A stretch of 64,000 nucleotides of DNA from BD2-11 sp965221785 (GCA_965221785.1 CBDCSR010000003.1:930001-994000); one strand, 5' to 3'. Counted from the first letter of the stretch, positions 41,133 to 50,211 are shown. Notes: generated from the sequence alone by a model not told the origin. Translations and numbers: made by a program.

Positions 41133-43268
41133 CTACCCCACGCCCAGCTGCTGCAACAGAAACGCCAACTCCATGGCCGCGTTGCGCACGTTGCGGCTGA
41201 AGGTGCGGCCGCCCGCGTGGCCGGCGCGCTCGTCGTAGTCGAGGATGACGGGCAGCCCGGAACCGGTGGCGGCCTGTAGCCGCGCCGCCATCTTGCGGGC
41301 CTGGAGCGGCGGTACGCGCGTGTCCAGGTCGCCCTGGGTGAGCATCACCGCCGGGTAGTCCACCCCGTCGCGCACGTTCTGGTAGGGCGAGAAGGTGCGG
41401 ATCACGTCGAATTCCTCGGCGACGGCCGCGTTTCCGTACTCGAGCAGCGCCGGCATGTTGTTGGTCTCGGTGAACTGGTAGAAGCGCACCATGTCCAGGT
41501 CCGGCAGCCCGCAGAAGACGGCCCGGAAGAGATCCGGCCGCTTCGTCAGGGCGCTCGCGACCAGCAGCCCGCCGTTGCTCGCGCCGCGGATGGCGAGCCT
41601 CTCCGAATTGGTGTAGCCGTTGTCGACCAGCCACTCGGCGGCCGCGATGAAGTCGGCGAAGACGTTGGGCTTGTTCTCGAGCATGCCGTCCCGGTGCCAT
41701 TCCTCGCCGAACTCGCCTCCCCCGCGCAGCGTCGCGATCGCGTAGACACCGCCCTGCTCCATCCAGACCGCCGCGCGCGCGTCGAAGCGGGGCAGCAGGT
41801 TGACGTTGAAACCGCCGTAGCCGTAGAGCAGAGTGGGGGTCGCGCCGTCAGGCTCAAGCCCCCGCCGGTGGGCCACGTACATCGGCGCCTCGGTCCCATC
41901 CGCAGAGGTGTACCACACCTGCGTCATCTCGTAGGCGCTGCCGTCGAACGGAACGGGGGAGGCCCACCATTCCTCCGTTTCCAGCGTCTCGAGGTCGAGT
42001 TCGAGCACGGTCTGGGGCGTGAGGAGGGATGTGAGGGAAAGGAGGGCCCGCCCATCTCCATGCCCGCGCAGCGACGCCACATGATGGTCGGGGATGGGGA
42101 TCTCACCCTTCGGCGCGCCGTCCGGGCCGTAGCGCACGATGCGGCTGCTCACGTTGTGCAGATAGTCGGCGAAAATGTCATCGCCGATGAACTGGTAGCC
42201 GGTCAGCAGATCCTCGCCCTCGGGAATGACCTCGCGCCACTGGCTGGGTTCCGGGGCCTCGGGCCGGATGGCCACGACCCGGTTGCGGGGTGCGTCCAGG
42301 TTGGTGAGCAGGTAGATCTCGCCGTCCCTCCAGCGGGCCCGAAAACGGGCCGGCGCTCCGACCACGAGCGGTACCGCTGCGGTTCCCGCACTCAGGTCGT
42401 GCAGGTAGACGTCGGTCCGCGCCCAGCCGTGCTGCACGGTGTAGATCAGATACCGCCCCTCATCCACCTCCGAGGCGTTGACGAAGGCGGTCGGCCCGAT
42501 CCCCGCCCCGAACAACTCGACATCCTCCGACATGTCGGTGCCGAGGAAATGCCGGCGAACGCGCGGGCCCGTCTGGCGGGAGCGATGCGTGTAGTAGAAG
42601 CCGGTGCCGTCGGAGGTGAAGGCGACGCTGCTGTAGAGGGCGGTCGGCAGCCGGTCGGGAAGGTCCTCGCCCGAGCTCAGGTCGCGCACCCGAATCTCCA
42701 GTTCGTCCCGTCCTCCATCCCGGATGGAGTAGAGCATCAGATGGCCATCCGGCGAGAAGCCCTGGATGCCGACGCTGGTGGTGCCGTCCGCCCGCAGATC
42801 CAGCGGATCGATCACGACCTCGTAGTCTGCGGTCACGTCAAATGGGCCGTCGTCGGGCTCCTCCGGCGCCGGCCGCCGGTAGATCGCGCCCACCTCGCGC
42901 CCGGCCTTCCGGAAGGAGAAGTACTCGAATTCGTCTCGCCGCTGCGGGTACACCGGTCCGGGAACGTCCATCAACTCCCGCAGGCGCGCTTCCAGCCCGG
43001 TGCGCAGTGTCGACTCGCCGACGATCTGCTCCGCATACGCGTTCTGCCCGGCGATCCACGCCCGCGTCTCCGGGCTCTCCTGGTCCTCCAGCCACCGGTA
43101 CGGATCCGTGAAGACGACGCCGTGCAGGGTGTCGACGACGGCCTCCCGCGCCGTCTCCGGGGGTGGTGGATAGGGGCTCCCGCAGGCGAGCTGGAGTGCC
43201 ACCAGCACGAGGAGTTGCGGGAGAAGAGCTCCGGGAGCGACCGTGGGGCATCGCGTGGCGTACGCCAT
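41133..43268 (-). CDS. Prolyl oligopeptidase (S9A), predicted lipoprotein
   Basis: A 711-residue serine peptidase that cleaves short peptides after proline. The N-terminal segment ends in LQLAC (lipobox, Cys about 29), so the enzyme is probably anchored in the periplasm or outer membrane. Residues about 40-430 contain the gating propeller with FTDPYRWLED at its start; the alpha/beta-hydrolase domain carries Ser in GASNGGLLV, Asp in QGDLDTRVPPLQ and His in ERAGHAGG. LLYGYGGFNVNLLPRF is the S9A oxyanion region. ATG 43268 is chosen as it directly precedes the signal; the upstream frame overlaps the next gene. Confidence 0.92.
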   Translation of the reverse strand: MAYATRCPTVAPGALLPQLLVLVALQLACGSPYPPPPETAREAVVDTLHGVVFTDPYRWLEDQESPETRAWIAGQNAYAEQIVGESTLRTGLEARLRELMDVPGPVYPQRRDEFEYFSFRKAGREVGAIYRRPAPEEPDDGPFDVTADYEVVIDPLDLRADGTTSVGIQGFSPDGHLMLYSIRDGGRDELEIRVRDLSSGEDLPDRLPTALYSSVAFTSDGTGFYYTHRSRQTGPRVRRHFLGTDMSEDVELFGAGIGPTAFVNASEVDEGRYLIYTVQHGWARTDVYLHDLSAGTAAVPLVVGAPARFRARWRDGEIYLLTNLDAPRNRVVAIRPEAPEPSQWREVIPEGEDLLTGYQFIGDDIFADYLHNVSSRIVRYGPDGAPKGEIPIPDHHVASLRGHGDGRALLSLTSLLTPQTVLELDLETLETEEWWASPVPFDGSAYEMTQVWYTSADGTEAPMYVAHRRGLEPDGATPTLLYGYGGFNVNLLPRFDARAAVWMEQGGVYAIATLRGGGEFGEEWHRDGMLENKPNVFADFIAAAEWLVDNGYTNSERLAIRGASNGGLLVASALTKRPDLFRAVFCGLPDLDMVRFYQFTETNNMPALLEYGNAAVAEEFDVIRTFSPYQNVRDGVDYPAVMLTQGDLDTRVPPLQARKMAARLQAATGSGLPVILDYDERAGHAGGRTFSRNVRNAAMELAFLLQQLGVG

Positions 43269-43356
43269 GTGACAAATCCTGTGCTTGAGGGCGAAGCTCT
43301 GGCTGGCCGTCCCGGGCAAGCCGCATATCGCCCTGTCAGAGTAGCAATACCTGGGG

Positions 43357-43896
43357 TCACTGGCCCTGAGGCGCCTCGACCGCCTTTCTGATCTTCGCGA
43401 GCGCGCGCTGGACGCCTTCCGAGGCCTCCTCGTGCTCCCGGACCTTTTCCGCAACGCGCTCCAGGATGGGAATGGCACGCGGCTCGCGGAGTCTCTCGAG
43501 CTCGCCTACGACGACTCCCAACAGGTCGTCACCGTAGAACGGATAGTGATCGGACGTGCTGCCGGGCTCCTCCAGGAGTCGGAGGAGCTGGCTGCGAACC
43601 TCGTCGGTGTCGGGCGCGTCCATCCATACCCGGCGCCCATGGGTATAGAGTGTCTCTCCGTCGCGCTCGAACGACTCATCGACATGGACGTACACCGGGC
43701 CCAGGGGCACCGGGACCCGCCGTTGCATCCGGTAGGGATGATTCGAGCAGTAGGTATAGAACGGGTCGTCGATCGCCAGATCCCTGATCTCGCAATGGCT
43801 CGGGATGGAATCGTCGTGACGGGAGCTTCCCATCCTCCCTCCGTTTGCCCGGTTGAACCAACAGGTGCCGCAGCAGTCCGAACCTCCGTTTGGCAC
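43357..43896 (-). CDS. Hypothetical protein with N-terminal Cys cluster
   Basis: A 179-residue protein starting at GTG 43896, eight bases after a good AAGGAG site. The first 55 residues hold five Cys, including CCGTC near the start, then HCEIRD and TYCSNHPYR, which could bind zinc or another metal. The rest is a beta segment (VPLGPVYVHVDESF) followed by two to three helices resembling a HEAT-like pair (GVVVGELERLREPRAIPILERVAEKV). I do not recognise a function. It is divergent from the vapBC pair and followed after 90 bp by the prolyl oligopeptidase gene on the same strand. Confidence 0.6.
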   Translation of the reverse strand: MPNGGSDCCGTCWFNRANGGRMGSSRHDDSIPSHCEIRDLAIDDPFYTYCSNHPYRMQRRVPVPLGPVYVHVDESFERDGETLYTHGRRVWMDAPDTDEVRSQLLRLLEEPGSTSDHYPFYGDDLLGVVVGELERLREPRAIPILERVAEKVREHEEASEGVQRALAKIRKAVEAPQGQ

Positions 43897-43923
43897 GGCG
43901 TCATCTCCTTGGGTTAGCTTGGT

Positions 43924-43951
43924 ATGGGTGGCCCATATTACTAGATATGGG
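43924..43951. promoter_or_regulatory. Putative vapBC operator
   Basis: Two overlapping inverted repeats precede vapB: ATGGG-tgg-CCCAT (43924-43936) and CCCATAT-tactag-ATATGGG (43932-43951), the latter perfect with 7-bp arms. They lie 12-40 bp before ATG 43964, the usual place of a VapB-VapC autoregulatory operator. Confidence 0.5.
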
Positions 43952-43963
43952 TACTATGTAGAC

Positions 43964-44212
43964 ATGAAGACGACGCTCGACATCCAGGATGAACTCCTCG
44001 CGCGCGCCAAGCGCCATGCGCGCAGGATCGGCCGGCCCCTGCGCGCGGTGGTCGAGGAAGGCCTCCGCCGGGTGCTTGCGGCATCAGGACCTCCTCCGCG
44101 CTACGAGCTTCCCGATCTGAGCGTCGGCCGCGAGGGTGCTCGCGACCCGCTCGAAGACTACTCGTGGCAGGACCTGCGCGACATCATCTACGACGAGCGC
44201 GGAGACCGTTGA
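43964..44212 (+). CDS. vapB: VapB-type antitoxin
   Basis: An 82-residue antitoxin starting at ATG 43964. MKTTLDIQDELLARAKRHA with GRPLRAVVEEGLRRVL is the ribbon-helix-helix of the VapB family (PF09957 type). The C-terminus (YELPDLSVGREG...YSWQDLRDIIYDERG) is the toxin-binding tail. Its last bases overlap the toxin start (TTGA), so the pair is translationally coupled. A palindromic operator stands just upstream. Confidence 0.88.
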   Translation: MKTTLDIQDELLARAKRHARRIGRPLRAVVEEGLRRVLAASGPPPRYELPDLSVGREGARDPLEDYSWQDLRDIIYDERGDR

Positions 44213-44664
44213 TCGCCGTAGACACCAACGTGCTGGTCTACGCCCACCGCCGGGAATCCCGGGTGCACTCGGCCGCTCGGAAGATCATGCGGAGACTGGC
44301 GGAGGGGCGCCACCCATGGGCCATTCCCTGGCCTTGCTGCTTCGAGTTCCTGAGCGTGGTCACCAACCGCCGAATCTGGAAGGAGGCGGCGAGCACTTCG
44401 GACCAGGCGTGGCGACAGCTGGAAGCATGGGCCGCATCGCCATCGAATCGCCTGATCGGCGAAACCGACGACTTTCCTGCCACGCTGGGACCCTTCATCC
44501 GCCGCCCGCGCGTGCACGGGGGCGTGGCGCACGACGCCCGGGTCGCCGCGATCTGCGTCGCGCACGGGGTCGAGGTGCTCCTGTCCCGAGACCGGGATTT
44601 CATGCTCTTCCCGGAGCTGCGCATCCGGGATCCGTTCCGGAGGGGAGAGGCGCTGCTGACCTGA
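44209..44664 (+). CDS. vapC: VapC-type PIN toxin
   Basis: A 151-residue PIN nuclease beginning at TTG 44209, which overlaps the vapB stop. The active-site acids appear in IAVDTNVLVYAHR (Asp), PWPCCFEFLSVV (Glu), GGVAHDARVAAICVAHG (Asp) and LLSRDRDFMLF (Asp). This fits the PIN subfamily usually paired with the upstream antitoxin type. It ends 78 bp before the convergent ATPase gene of the candidate defence operon. Confidence 0.87.
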   Translation: MIAVDTNVLVYAHRRESRVHSAARKIMRRLAEGRHPWAIPWPCCFEFLSVVTNRRIWKEAASTSDQAWRQLEAWAASPSNRLIGETDDFPATLGPFIRRPRVHGGVAHDARVAAICVAHGVEVLLSRDRDFMLFPELRIRDPFRRGEALLT

Positions 44665-44742
44665 GCCTCCTGCTCCCTTGCGCGTCCGGGGCGCAGAGGT
44701 TGCGCTGCTGACCGTGTGATCGTACGGAGCGCTGCCGACGCC

Positions 44743-46320
44743 CTATCTCCTCGGCAGATCGCTGGCTAACCTCTCGCAAAGCTCGATCGCCGACAAACAA
44801 AAGGCTGCGGCTGTTGGCACGGATATTCTTGCTCCTGCTCCTTCCCTGTGCTGTCCGAAGTTCCCGACGGTGTGCAGATGGTCCAGCAACAGGAACGCCG
44901 GCTTCGTCAGAAACCTGGTGACCCGGGGACTGTTTTCCGAGCCGCTCGCCTTGCGAAGAATCCCACATTGCTTGCCGCGACTCACGGGCAGCCGACCCCG
45001 CTCGTCGAACTCAATCCCACTGGCCTTCCAAGACTCCGGCAGTGACTGGTCACGCCCGAGCTCCGCATTCCAGATCAAATCGAGCGCTTTCTCGGAGAAG
45101 CTTCGCATCCACACGATGGCATGATCAGGTTCGGGTAGGTCCCGGATCGCCTTCAGGGCGTAACCGGCCAATTTCGGGTCCACTCGATTCCTGATGCCCT
45201 CCAAACGGAGTTCGAGCAATCCTCGAAGGTTCGCTTCATAGCGGTCCTCGTCGCCGAAGAGGCGTTGAAGGGTTGTGACTTCACTTTGGCGCTGCCGGGC
45301 AAACTCCTTCATCAGCCGACAGGCAGAACGCAGTTTTCCGCGTGAAGCCTCAATGAAGCCCCGTCTCTTGATCTCAGGGATGCGAATAGGATCAAGCGGC
45401 ACTTCGCCGACCGGAATCTCTTCGCTGGCAAGGTCCGTCAACAGGGACTGTACCTCGATTGGGCAATCATCCCACAGCTGGCGGATGGACTCGGGAGCAT
45501 CATTGGCCATCGCACCCGCCAATCGGTCTACGACAGGCTTTGTCACCAAGTTGGTGACCGCACTGTCCCCCATTAGCCTTTGCGCCAATGAAGCGGCGAG
45601 AATCGGGACGCCCCCGGTCCAGTTCGCCAGCTCCTTTCGTGCGGGTTCCTCAACGTCAACGCCATTCGATGCGAACGGCTCCAGGAAACCATCCCAGTCG
45701 TCCTCGTCAAAGCAACCGACGTGGAGCGGCGTATCGAAGAATATTTCCCAAAAGTCCGAGGTTCGGGAATCCTCGCTCTTGCAAAGCTCCCGGAGTCTTC
45801 CTCGGCTCCCGGTCACGAGCCGAAGACTTCGGCGCTGCGCGAGCACGCGCATTCTGTCCCAGAAATTCCTGGTAATGGTCCCGCCACCAAGAACATGATC
45901 GAATCCGTCGAGCACGGCGAGAAGGCGGAGGCCATCATCCTCCATGTCCTCCAGGACAAGATCCAGCAGCTCGAACGCGTCTTCATCGTCGGGACCCAGG
46001 TCTTCGGCCAGATCGGGGCGCACCGGCGTCAGCGCAACCTTGACTCGTTCCACAAGACGCCGCCTGAACTCGGCGTCCGTTCGGGGCGTGTCATGTCGGA
46101 GATCCCAGTATACCGAAGTGACATAGTGATCGCTTCCGCTCTTGAAGTGGGAACCGAGGTGGTTCAGGAGGACCGACTTGCCGAATAGCGTTGGACCCAC
46201 GACGCATACATGATCCGGCGTCTCCTTGAGCAAATGACTGAGGAGTTTGCGAAAGAGCCGCACGCGGCCGAGCATCCGGGGAACGCGGTCGCCCAGGACC
46301 TGGTACGGACTGTCGTTCAT
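44743..46320 (-). CDS. AAA/STAND-like ATPase, second protein of the candidate defence operon
   Basis: A 525-residue ATPase starting six bases after the fused methylase-ATPase gene ends. An ORC/AAA-type N-terminus (MLGRVRLFRKLLSHLL) leads into Walker A GPTLFGKS (42-49) and Walker B LLAVLDGFD (133-141), followed by a possible sensor segment RLVTGSRGRLREL and a winged-helix-like region (TDLASEEIPVGEVPLDPIRIPEIKRRGF is split across 320-350). The C-terminal 180 residues are helical and unassigned. The GR...GKS layout resembles the AAA part of its partner, so the two may form a mixed ring or share ancestry. No nuclease, protease or membrane domain is seen. Confidence 0.75.
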   Translation of the reverse strand: MNDSPYQVLGDRVPRMLGRVRLFRKLLSHLLKETPDHVCVVGPTLFGKSVLLNHLGSHFKSGSDHYVTSVYWDLRHDTPRTDAEFRRRLVERVKVALTPVRPDLAEDLGPDDEDAFELLDLVLEDMEDDGLRLLAVLDGFDHVLGGGTITRNFWDRMRVLAQRRSLRLVTGSRGRLRELCKSEDSRTSDFWEIFFDTPLHVGCFDEDDWDGFLEPFASNGVDVEEPARKELANWTGGVPILAASLAQRLMGDSAVTNLVTKPVVDRLAGAMANDAPESIRQLWDDCPIEVQSLLTDLASEEIPVGEVPLDPIRIPEIKRRGFIEASRGKLRSACRLMKEFARQRQSEVTTLQRLFGDEDRYEANLRGLLELRLEGIRNRVDPKLAGYALKAIRDLPEPDHAIVWMRSFSEKALDLIWNAELGRDQSLPESWKASGIEFDERGRLPVSRGKQCGILRKASGSENSPRVTRFLTKPAFLLLDHLHTVGNFGQHREGAGARISVPTAAAFCLSAIELCERLASDLPRR

Positions 46321-46326
46321 GATTCG

Positions 46327-49300
46327 TCACCGCCCATCATCCAGCTCCTCGCTTTCGCGGACCGCCCGCCGTCGCTGATCCTCAAGGTCGATACTGTGCG
46401 TGATCCACATCCCCATCAGCGGTACCGTCAGCGCGTATGCGGACTCGTTTGTCCGGTTGTCGAGCTTGACGAGCTCGAGTTCGCGGAGAAACTCCAGATC
46501 GTCGCCCAAACGGTGACCGTGGGGTACGATGACGCCGGATTCTTCGAGCTTCGCTTCCAGAAAACTCAAAGTAACGGGATCCGGTCCTTCTCCGAGTCTC
46601 TGGCACAATGCGAGAATGAACCTCTTGCGCTCCGTTTCTGCGTAGTCCCACAAGGTACGGAAGTGCTCGTTGTCCCTCACCATCTCCCGGGCGGCCCGGT
46701 CCGCGTCGCCGACCGTCACCGTGCGCCTGTCCGACTCGGCGGCGCGGTCGAAGATGCGGTTGGACAGGGATTGGATCAGGAATGGGTGCCGGGCGCACAG
46801 GCCGACCACGCGGTCTCTCGCCTCCGGCACGTAGGAGAGTCGTCCCTCCACCGGTCGAGTTACGAGCAGGCGCGCATCTCCCTCTCGAAGCTCGCTTACG
46901 GCAACACGATGCCCGAATCCGAACAGCGCGGACCAGTATTCCTCGCGAAGGCGCTTCAGACGGCGGGAACCGGTCAGTACGGCGGATACGCCGGGATAGG
47001 TGTGCAATAGATAGCGGATGTTCTCGGGAACTTGGGGGCTGGTGACGCCGTTGTCGATGCCCTCCTGCAGCTTGTCGAACTCGTCGAGCATCAGGAGGAT
47101 GCGTCGAGGCTTTGCGGCGTCGATCACCTTCTGCAGGAAGAGTTCGAACGTCTCGAAGGGTCGGGAGCCCGAGAATGCCCGCCGCACGGCCTTGGTGAAG
47201 GCGATCTTGAACCGCTTCCCCGGGTCGGGTGGATCCACGTCGGGCAACCATACGCGGACCCCCGCGGCGTAAGCGGCCAACCCGATATGACGAGCCATTA
47301 GCCGGAACACCTCGTTGGTGGACAATCCGGGCTTGCTCTCATGGCCTTCGCCTCCCTGTAGGGAGCAGTTGACGGTGATCCAGCCTGGCAGCACGTCGGG
47401 TGCCTGTAGCCGTCCGAGAATGGATGTCTTGCCCGTTCTGCGGTTGCCCTCCAGCAGGACGACGTTGGCCCGGTGGCGGGTCGAAAGCTGCCGGCGGATC
47501 TTGTTGATGATATCCTCCCGGCCGAAGAACATCTCCTCTCGGTCGATCGGGCTCCCGACAATGTAGGGGCTGGTTCCGAGGTCACCCGGAGGAGCCGTCT
47601 CTCGAGCCACGCTGACCTCGACCGCGAGCGGAGCGTCGCCGCGCACCTGCTGGCCATCGAGCCGGTCGGCTCGCCATTGGACCCGGAACCGATAGTTGCC
47701 CACCGGCGCGCCTGCCGGAATGTGCACGGGGAAACTCAGTTCCGTTTCGCTAGCGAGGTAGGGTACGCGCGCGGTCCCGATATCCGGATGGGTCGAAATC
47801 GACACGTTGCGGAGGGCAAGACGAGACCGGTTGTTGAGCGAAACCTGGACTTCGGCTTCCTTCCCGGCCGGAACCGAACTCGGCCTGACAAACGGTTCCA
47901 TCTCCACGTTCTCCAGAATGGACTCGCGCTCCACGCGAACGATTCGGGAGATGCTGCGGGTGGCGTTCCTCGCCCGACCAGCATTTGGCGAAGACGATCC
48001 TGCAAGATCCGAAAGAATGCGCTCGATGCGCGCCTGCGCGCCATCGAGGATCGCGACACGCTCCGGTCCGGCGGGAACGTGGTTCAAGCCTTGAAACGTC
48101 CTCATCGAGTCCGCGAGCGCAAGAAGCCACCGATTCAGGCTCGGCTCCGCATCTCCGTCAACCCGCGCCACCTGACCCCGCAACGTCTGGAGGGAGTCCG
48201 AGGTCCTTTCCAAGAGCACTAGGCGGTCGGTGGCATCGGTGGGTGAACGTAGCGCCCGCACATGGGAGCCGTGCAGCCAAACATCTATCGCATAGCTGCC
48301 ATCGCCCAGAATGTGGCGGAACCTGGAGAGCATGTCGCTGTCGCGCGTGGATACATGCCGAAGCAGACGCTCTTGGATCGATAAACGAGGCACAGGCACG
48401 GGGAGACGCCTGATGGCTTGGACCGAGAGGTGCTGGATTGATACGCCCCGGGCATGCCCGTGAAGCCAGTTCTGGTAGGTCTCGGACGCCAGCAGGCGTC
48501 TCAGAAAGACCGGCGACACCTGCGGTCCGGGGCGTATGACGGCTAATCCGCGGGCGGCCAACGCGCCGACGAGATCGGACGAGTCGGCAACGACTCCGGT
48601 CTTGCCGACCGTGCCGGAAACACTCAGCAGAACGTCTCCCACCCGTAACCGATGCTCAAGAAGGATCTTTGCCGCCGGGGAGCGGGTGATGAAGCGTGAC
48701 GGATTCCGGATGCGTCGCTTCCCGACGTCCGCCGCACGCACGATTCCGGCGACGACGGAAGGATCATTCTTGTCCGACGTGGCTGTGCCGCTCCAATTGG
48801 GCACACCGAGGTAGATTTCCGCCACTTCGCCGAGTGGTCGTGCCTCGAACCCCTCGTTCTCATTGGCGAGAGCGGCGAGCGAATAGCGGAGACTCTCTTC
48901 GCCCGTTCTCTTGGCGACCAATTCCCATCCGCGTTCCGCAAGCTTCGCAACCGGTGTCTCCCACGCGTCGTCGTCCGACGATCCGTTCCTGAACGCTACG
49001 GCGACGGTACGCGCCGCCTCCAGAGCTCGCTCGCGGGCAAGCGCGTCCTTGGACCGAAATGACGGCCATTCTTCCACTTGGAGGAACCCAACCATCCGGG
49101 CGGGCTTCTCCCGGCGAAAGAGAACCAGGCTCCTCTTGATCTTCGAGAACGGTTGGAACGCCCCCTCCGGCAGCGACACCACGCCTTCCACGCGGAAGTC
49201 GGACAGGAGCTTACGACGGACCTTGCGGTCCAAACCGCGCCTGAACAGCGGGCCTTCGGGAAGGGCGACGACCGCTCGACCTCCCTTACGCAGAGAGGCC

Positions 49301-50139
49301 ATCATGTGCCGGAGGACCTGCGTCTCGATGTCGACCGCCGCGCCCGCCCTCATCCTGCGTCCTGCTGGAGGAGCGGAGAGAATGCAGTCGAACTTTTTGG
49401 GAGACGGCGCACTCTCGGATGTGCCGTTCAACACGTCGTATGATTCAAAGCCCAGATCGTCGATGCCAGCAAGAACCATGCGGGCAAGCCCAACCACAAC
49501 TGCTGGACCATCTGTCCCGGCTCCAATAGAGAATTGGTTGGAATCTCCCAGGCTGTCCGGCACGAGATTGGCCTGTTCGGCGAGTCTGCCGGCTGCCGCC
49601 GTTAGCAGGTCGCCGTGGCCGAAACATGGATCATAAACGCGCTCTCCAGGACGAGGATTCGCCAGATCCACCATGAGCCTTGCGACGGGCTCGGGCGTGG
49701 CCGGGCAGAGGATTCTGTCTGGTTGCAAATGGCTGACTTGGACGATCCACCTTTCCAGTACGTTGTTCGCCGAATCACGTCTGCGACCTGACGCCGGATC
49801 GAAATCCAGAGCCCGATCTATCATGGCATCGACAACGGGTCCATGTAGACAGTGGGTCGCGAAAACGATGTATGATAGCCACCAATCCAATGCCTCTCGG
49901 CCCAAGTCGGCCTTCACGCCGGCATCAAGTGCTTGCACCACGAAACGGGTCAGCTCCTGTCCCCGAAGGTCGCGCCAGCGCGGGGAGAGAGACACCGCGT
50001 GTTCCGCCCACCTGAGCAGGGTTGCCGCCGCGAAGGGAACAACGATCATTCCGTAAGCACCATCGGCAGAACCGCCTTGGTGCCCCTCATGCGCATCCCG
50101 CAGCGCGGACACCTGGGGGTCAAGCTCAGATCGCTTCAC
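46327..50139 (-). CDS. HsdM-like methylase + HsdS-like TRD + Ig-like domain + AAA ATPase fusion
   Basis: A 1270-residue protein. Residues 1-130 resemble the helical HsdM N-terminus. Residues 140-350 form an N6-adenine methylase fold with motif I VYDPCFGHGD (168-177), but the catalytic NPPY/F motif reads SAPPAG (255-260), so methylation is probably lost. Residues 430-600 are one HsdS target-recognition domain (GEVAEIYLGVPNWSG; VSIQHLSVQAIRRLPVPVP). Residues 745-845 form an Ig-like sandwich. An AAA ATPase follows from 870: Walker A GNRRTGKTS (898-906), Walker B ILLMLDEFD (1024-1032), LTGSRR sensor, then a winged helix. The start is GTG 50139; ATG 50049 is possible. No HsdR motor-nuclease accompanies it. 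This looks like a DNA-sequence sensor coupled to ATPase signalling. Confidence 0.85.
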   Translation of the reverse strand: MKRSELDPQVSALRDAHEGHQGGSADGAYGMIVVPFAAATLLRWAEHAVSLSPRWRDLRGQELTRFVVQALDAGVKADLGREALDWWLSYIVFATHCLHGPVVDAMIDRALDFDPASGRRRDSANNVLERWIVQVSHLQPDRILCPATPEPVARLMVDLANPRPGERVYDPCFGHGDLLTAAAGRLAEQANLVPDSLGDSNQFSIGAGTDGPAVVVGLARMVLAGIDDLGFESYDVLNGTSESAPSPKKFDCILSAPPAGRRMRAGAAVDIETQVLRHMMASLRKGGRAVVALPEGPLFRRGLDRKVRRKLLSDFRVEGVVSLPEGAFQPFSKIKRSLVLFRREKPARMVGFLQVEEWPSFRSKDALARERALEAARTVAVAFRNGSSDDDAWETPVAKLAERGWELVAKRTGEESLRYSLAALANENEGFEARPLGEVAEIYLGVPNWSGTATSDKNDPSVVAGIVRAADVGKRRIRNPSRFITRSPAAKILLEHRLRVGDVLLSVSGTVGKTGVVADSSDLVGALAARGLAVIRPGPQVSPVFLRRLLASETYQNWLHGHARGVSIQHLSVQAIRRLPVPVPRLSIQERLLRHVSTRDSDMLSRFRHILGDGSYAIDVWLHGSHVRALRSPTDATDRLVLLERTSDSLQTLRGQVARVDGDAEPSLNRWLLALADSMRTFQGLNHVPAGPERVAILDGAQARIERILSDLAGSSSPNAGRARNATRSISRIVRVERESILENVEMEPFVRPSSVPAGKEAEVQVSLNNRSRLALRNVSISTHPDIGTARVPYLASETELSFPVHIPAGAPVGNYRFRVQWRADRLDGQQVRGDAPLAVEVSVARETAPPGDLGTSPYIVGSPIDREEMFFGREDIINKIRRQLSTRHRANVVLLEGNRRTGKTSILGRLQAPDVLPGWITVNCSLQGGEGHESKPGLSTNEVFRLMARHIGLAAYAAGVRVWLPDVDPPDPGKRFKIAFTKAVRRAFSGSRPFETFELFLQKVIDAAKPRRILLMLDEFDKLQEGIDNGVTSPQVPENIRYLLHTYPGVSAVLTGSRRLKRLREEYWSALFGFGHRVAVSELREGDARLLVTRPVEGRLSYVPEARDRVVGLCARHPFLIQSLSNRIFDRAAESDRRTVTVGDADRAAREMVRDNEHFRTLWDYAETERKRFILALCQRLGEGPDPVTLSFLEAKLEESGVIVPHGHRLGDDLEFLRELELVKLDNRTNESAYALTVPLMGMWITHSIDLEDQRRRAVRESEELDDGR

Positions 50140-50195
50140 TGGACGTCAAAGCTCCCGGTTGCGTGTGAACGATGATGTGCTCCGGCCGCCCCATA

Positions 50196-50211
50196 TTCAA
50201 GACCCGTGCCA
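50196..50211 (-). promoter_or_regulatory. Sigma54-type -24/-12 promoter
   Basis: On the minus strand, TGGCACG, four bases, TTGAA: the -24 element is a full match to TGGCACG and the spacing to the -12 element is exact, with GA in place of the consensus GC at -12. It overlaps the last codons and stop of the upstream CARF-sigma54 regulator gene and points at the methylase-ATPase gene, leaving a leader of about 45 nt. Its placement beside a sigma54 activator gene supports it. Confidence 0.6.

Noticed and set aside
46327..50139. Annotation as a classical Type I restriction-modification locus
   Set aside because: No HsdR is present, the methylase and specificity parts are fused to an AAA ATPase, and the NPPY motif is missing.
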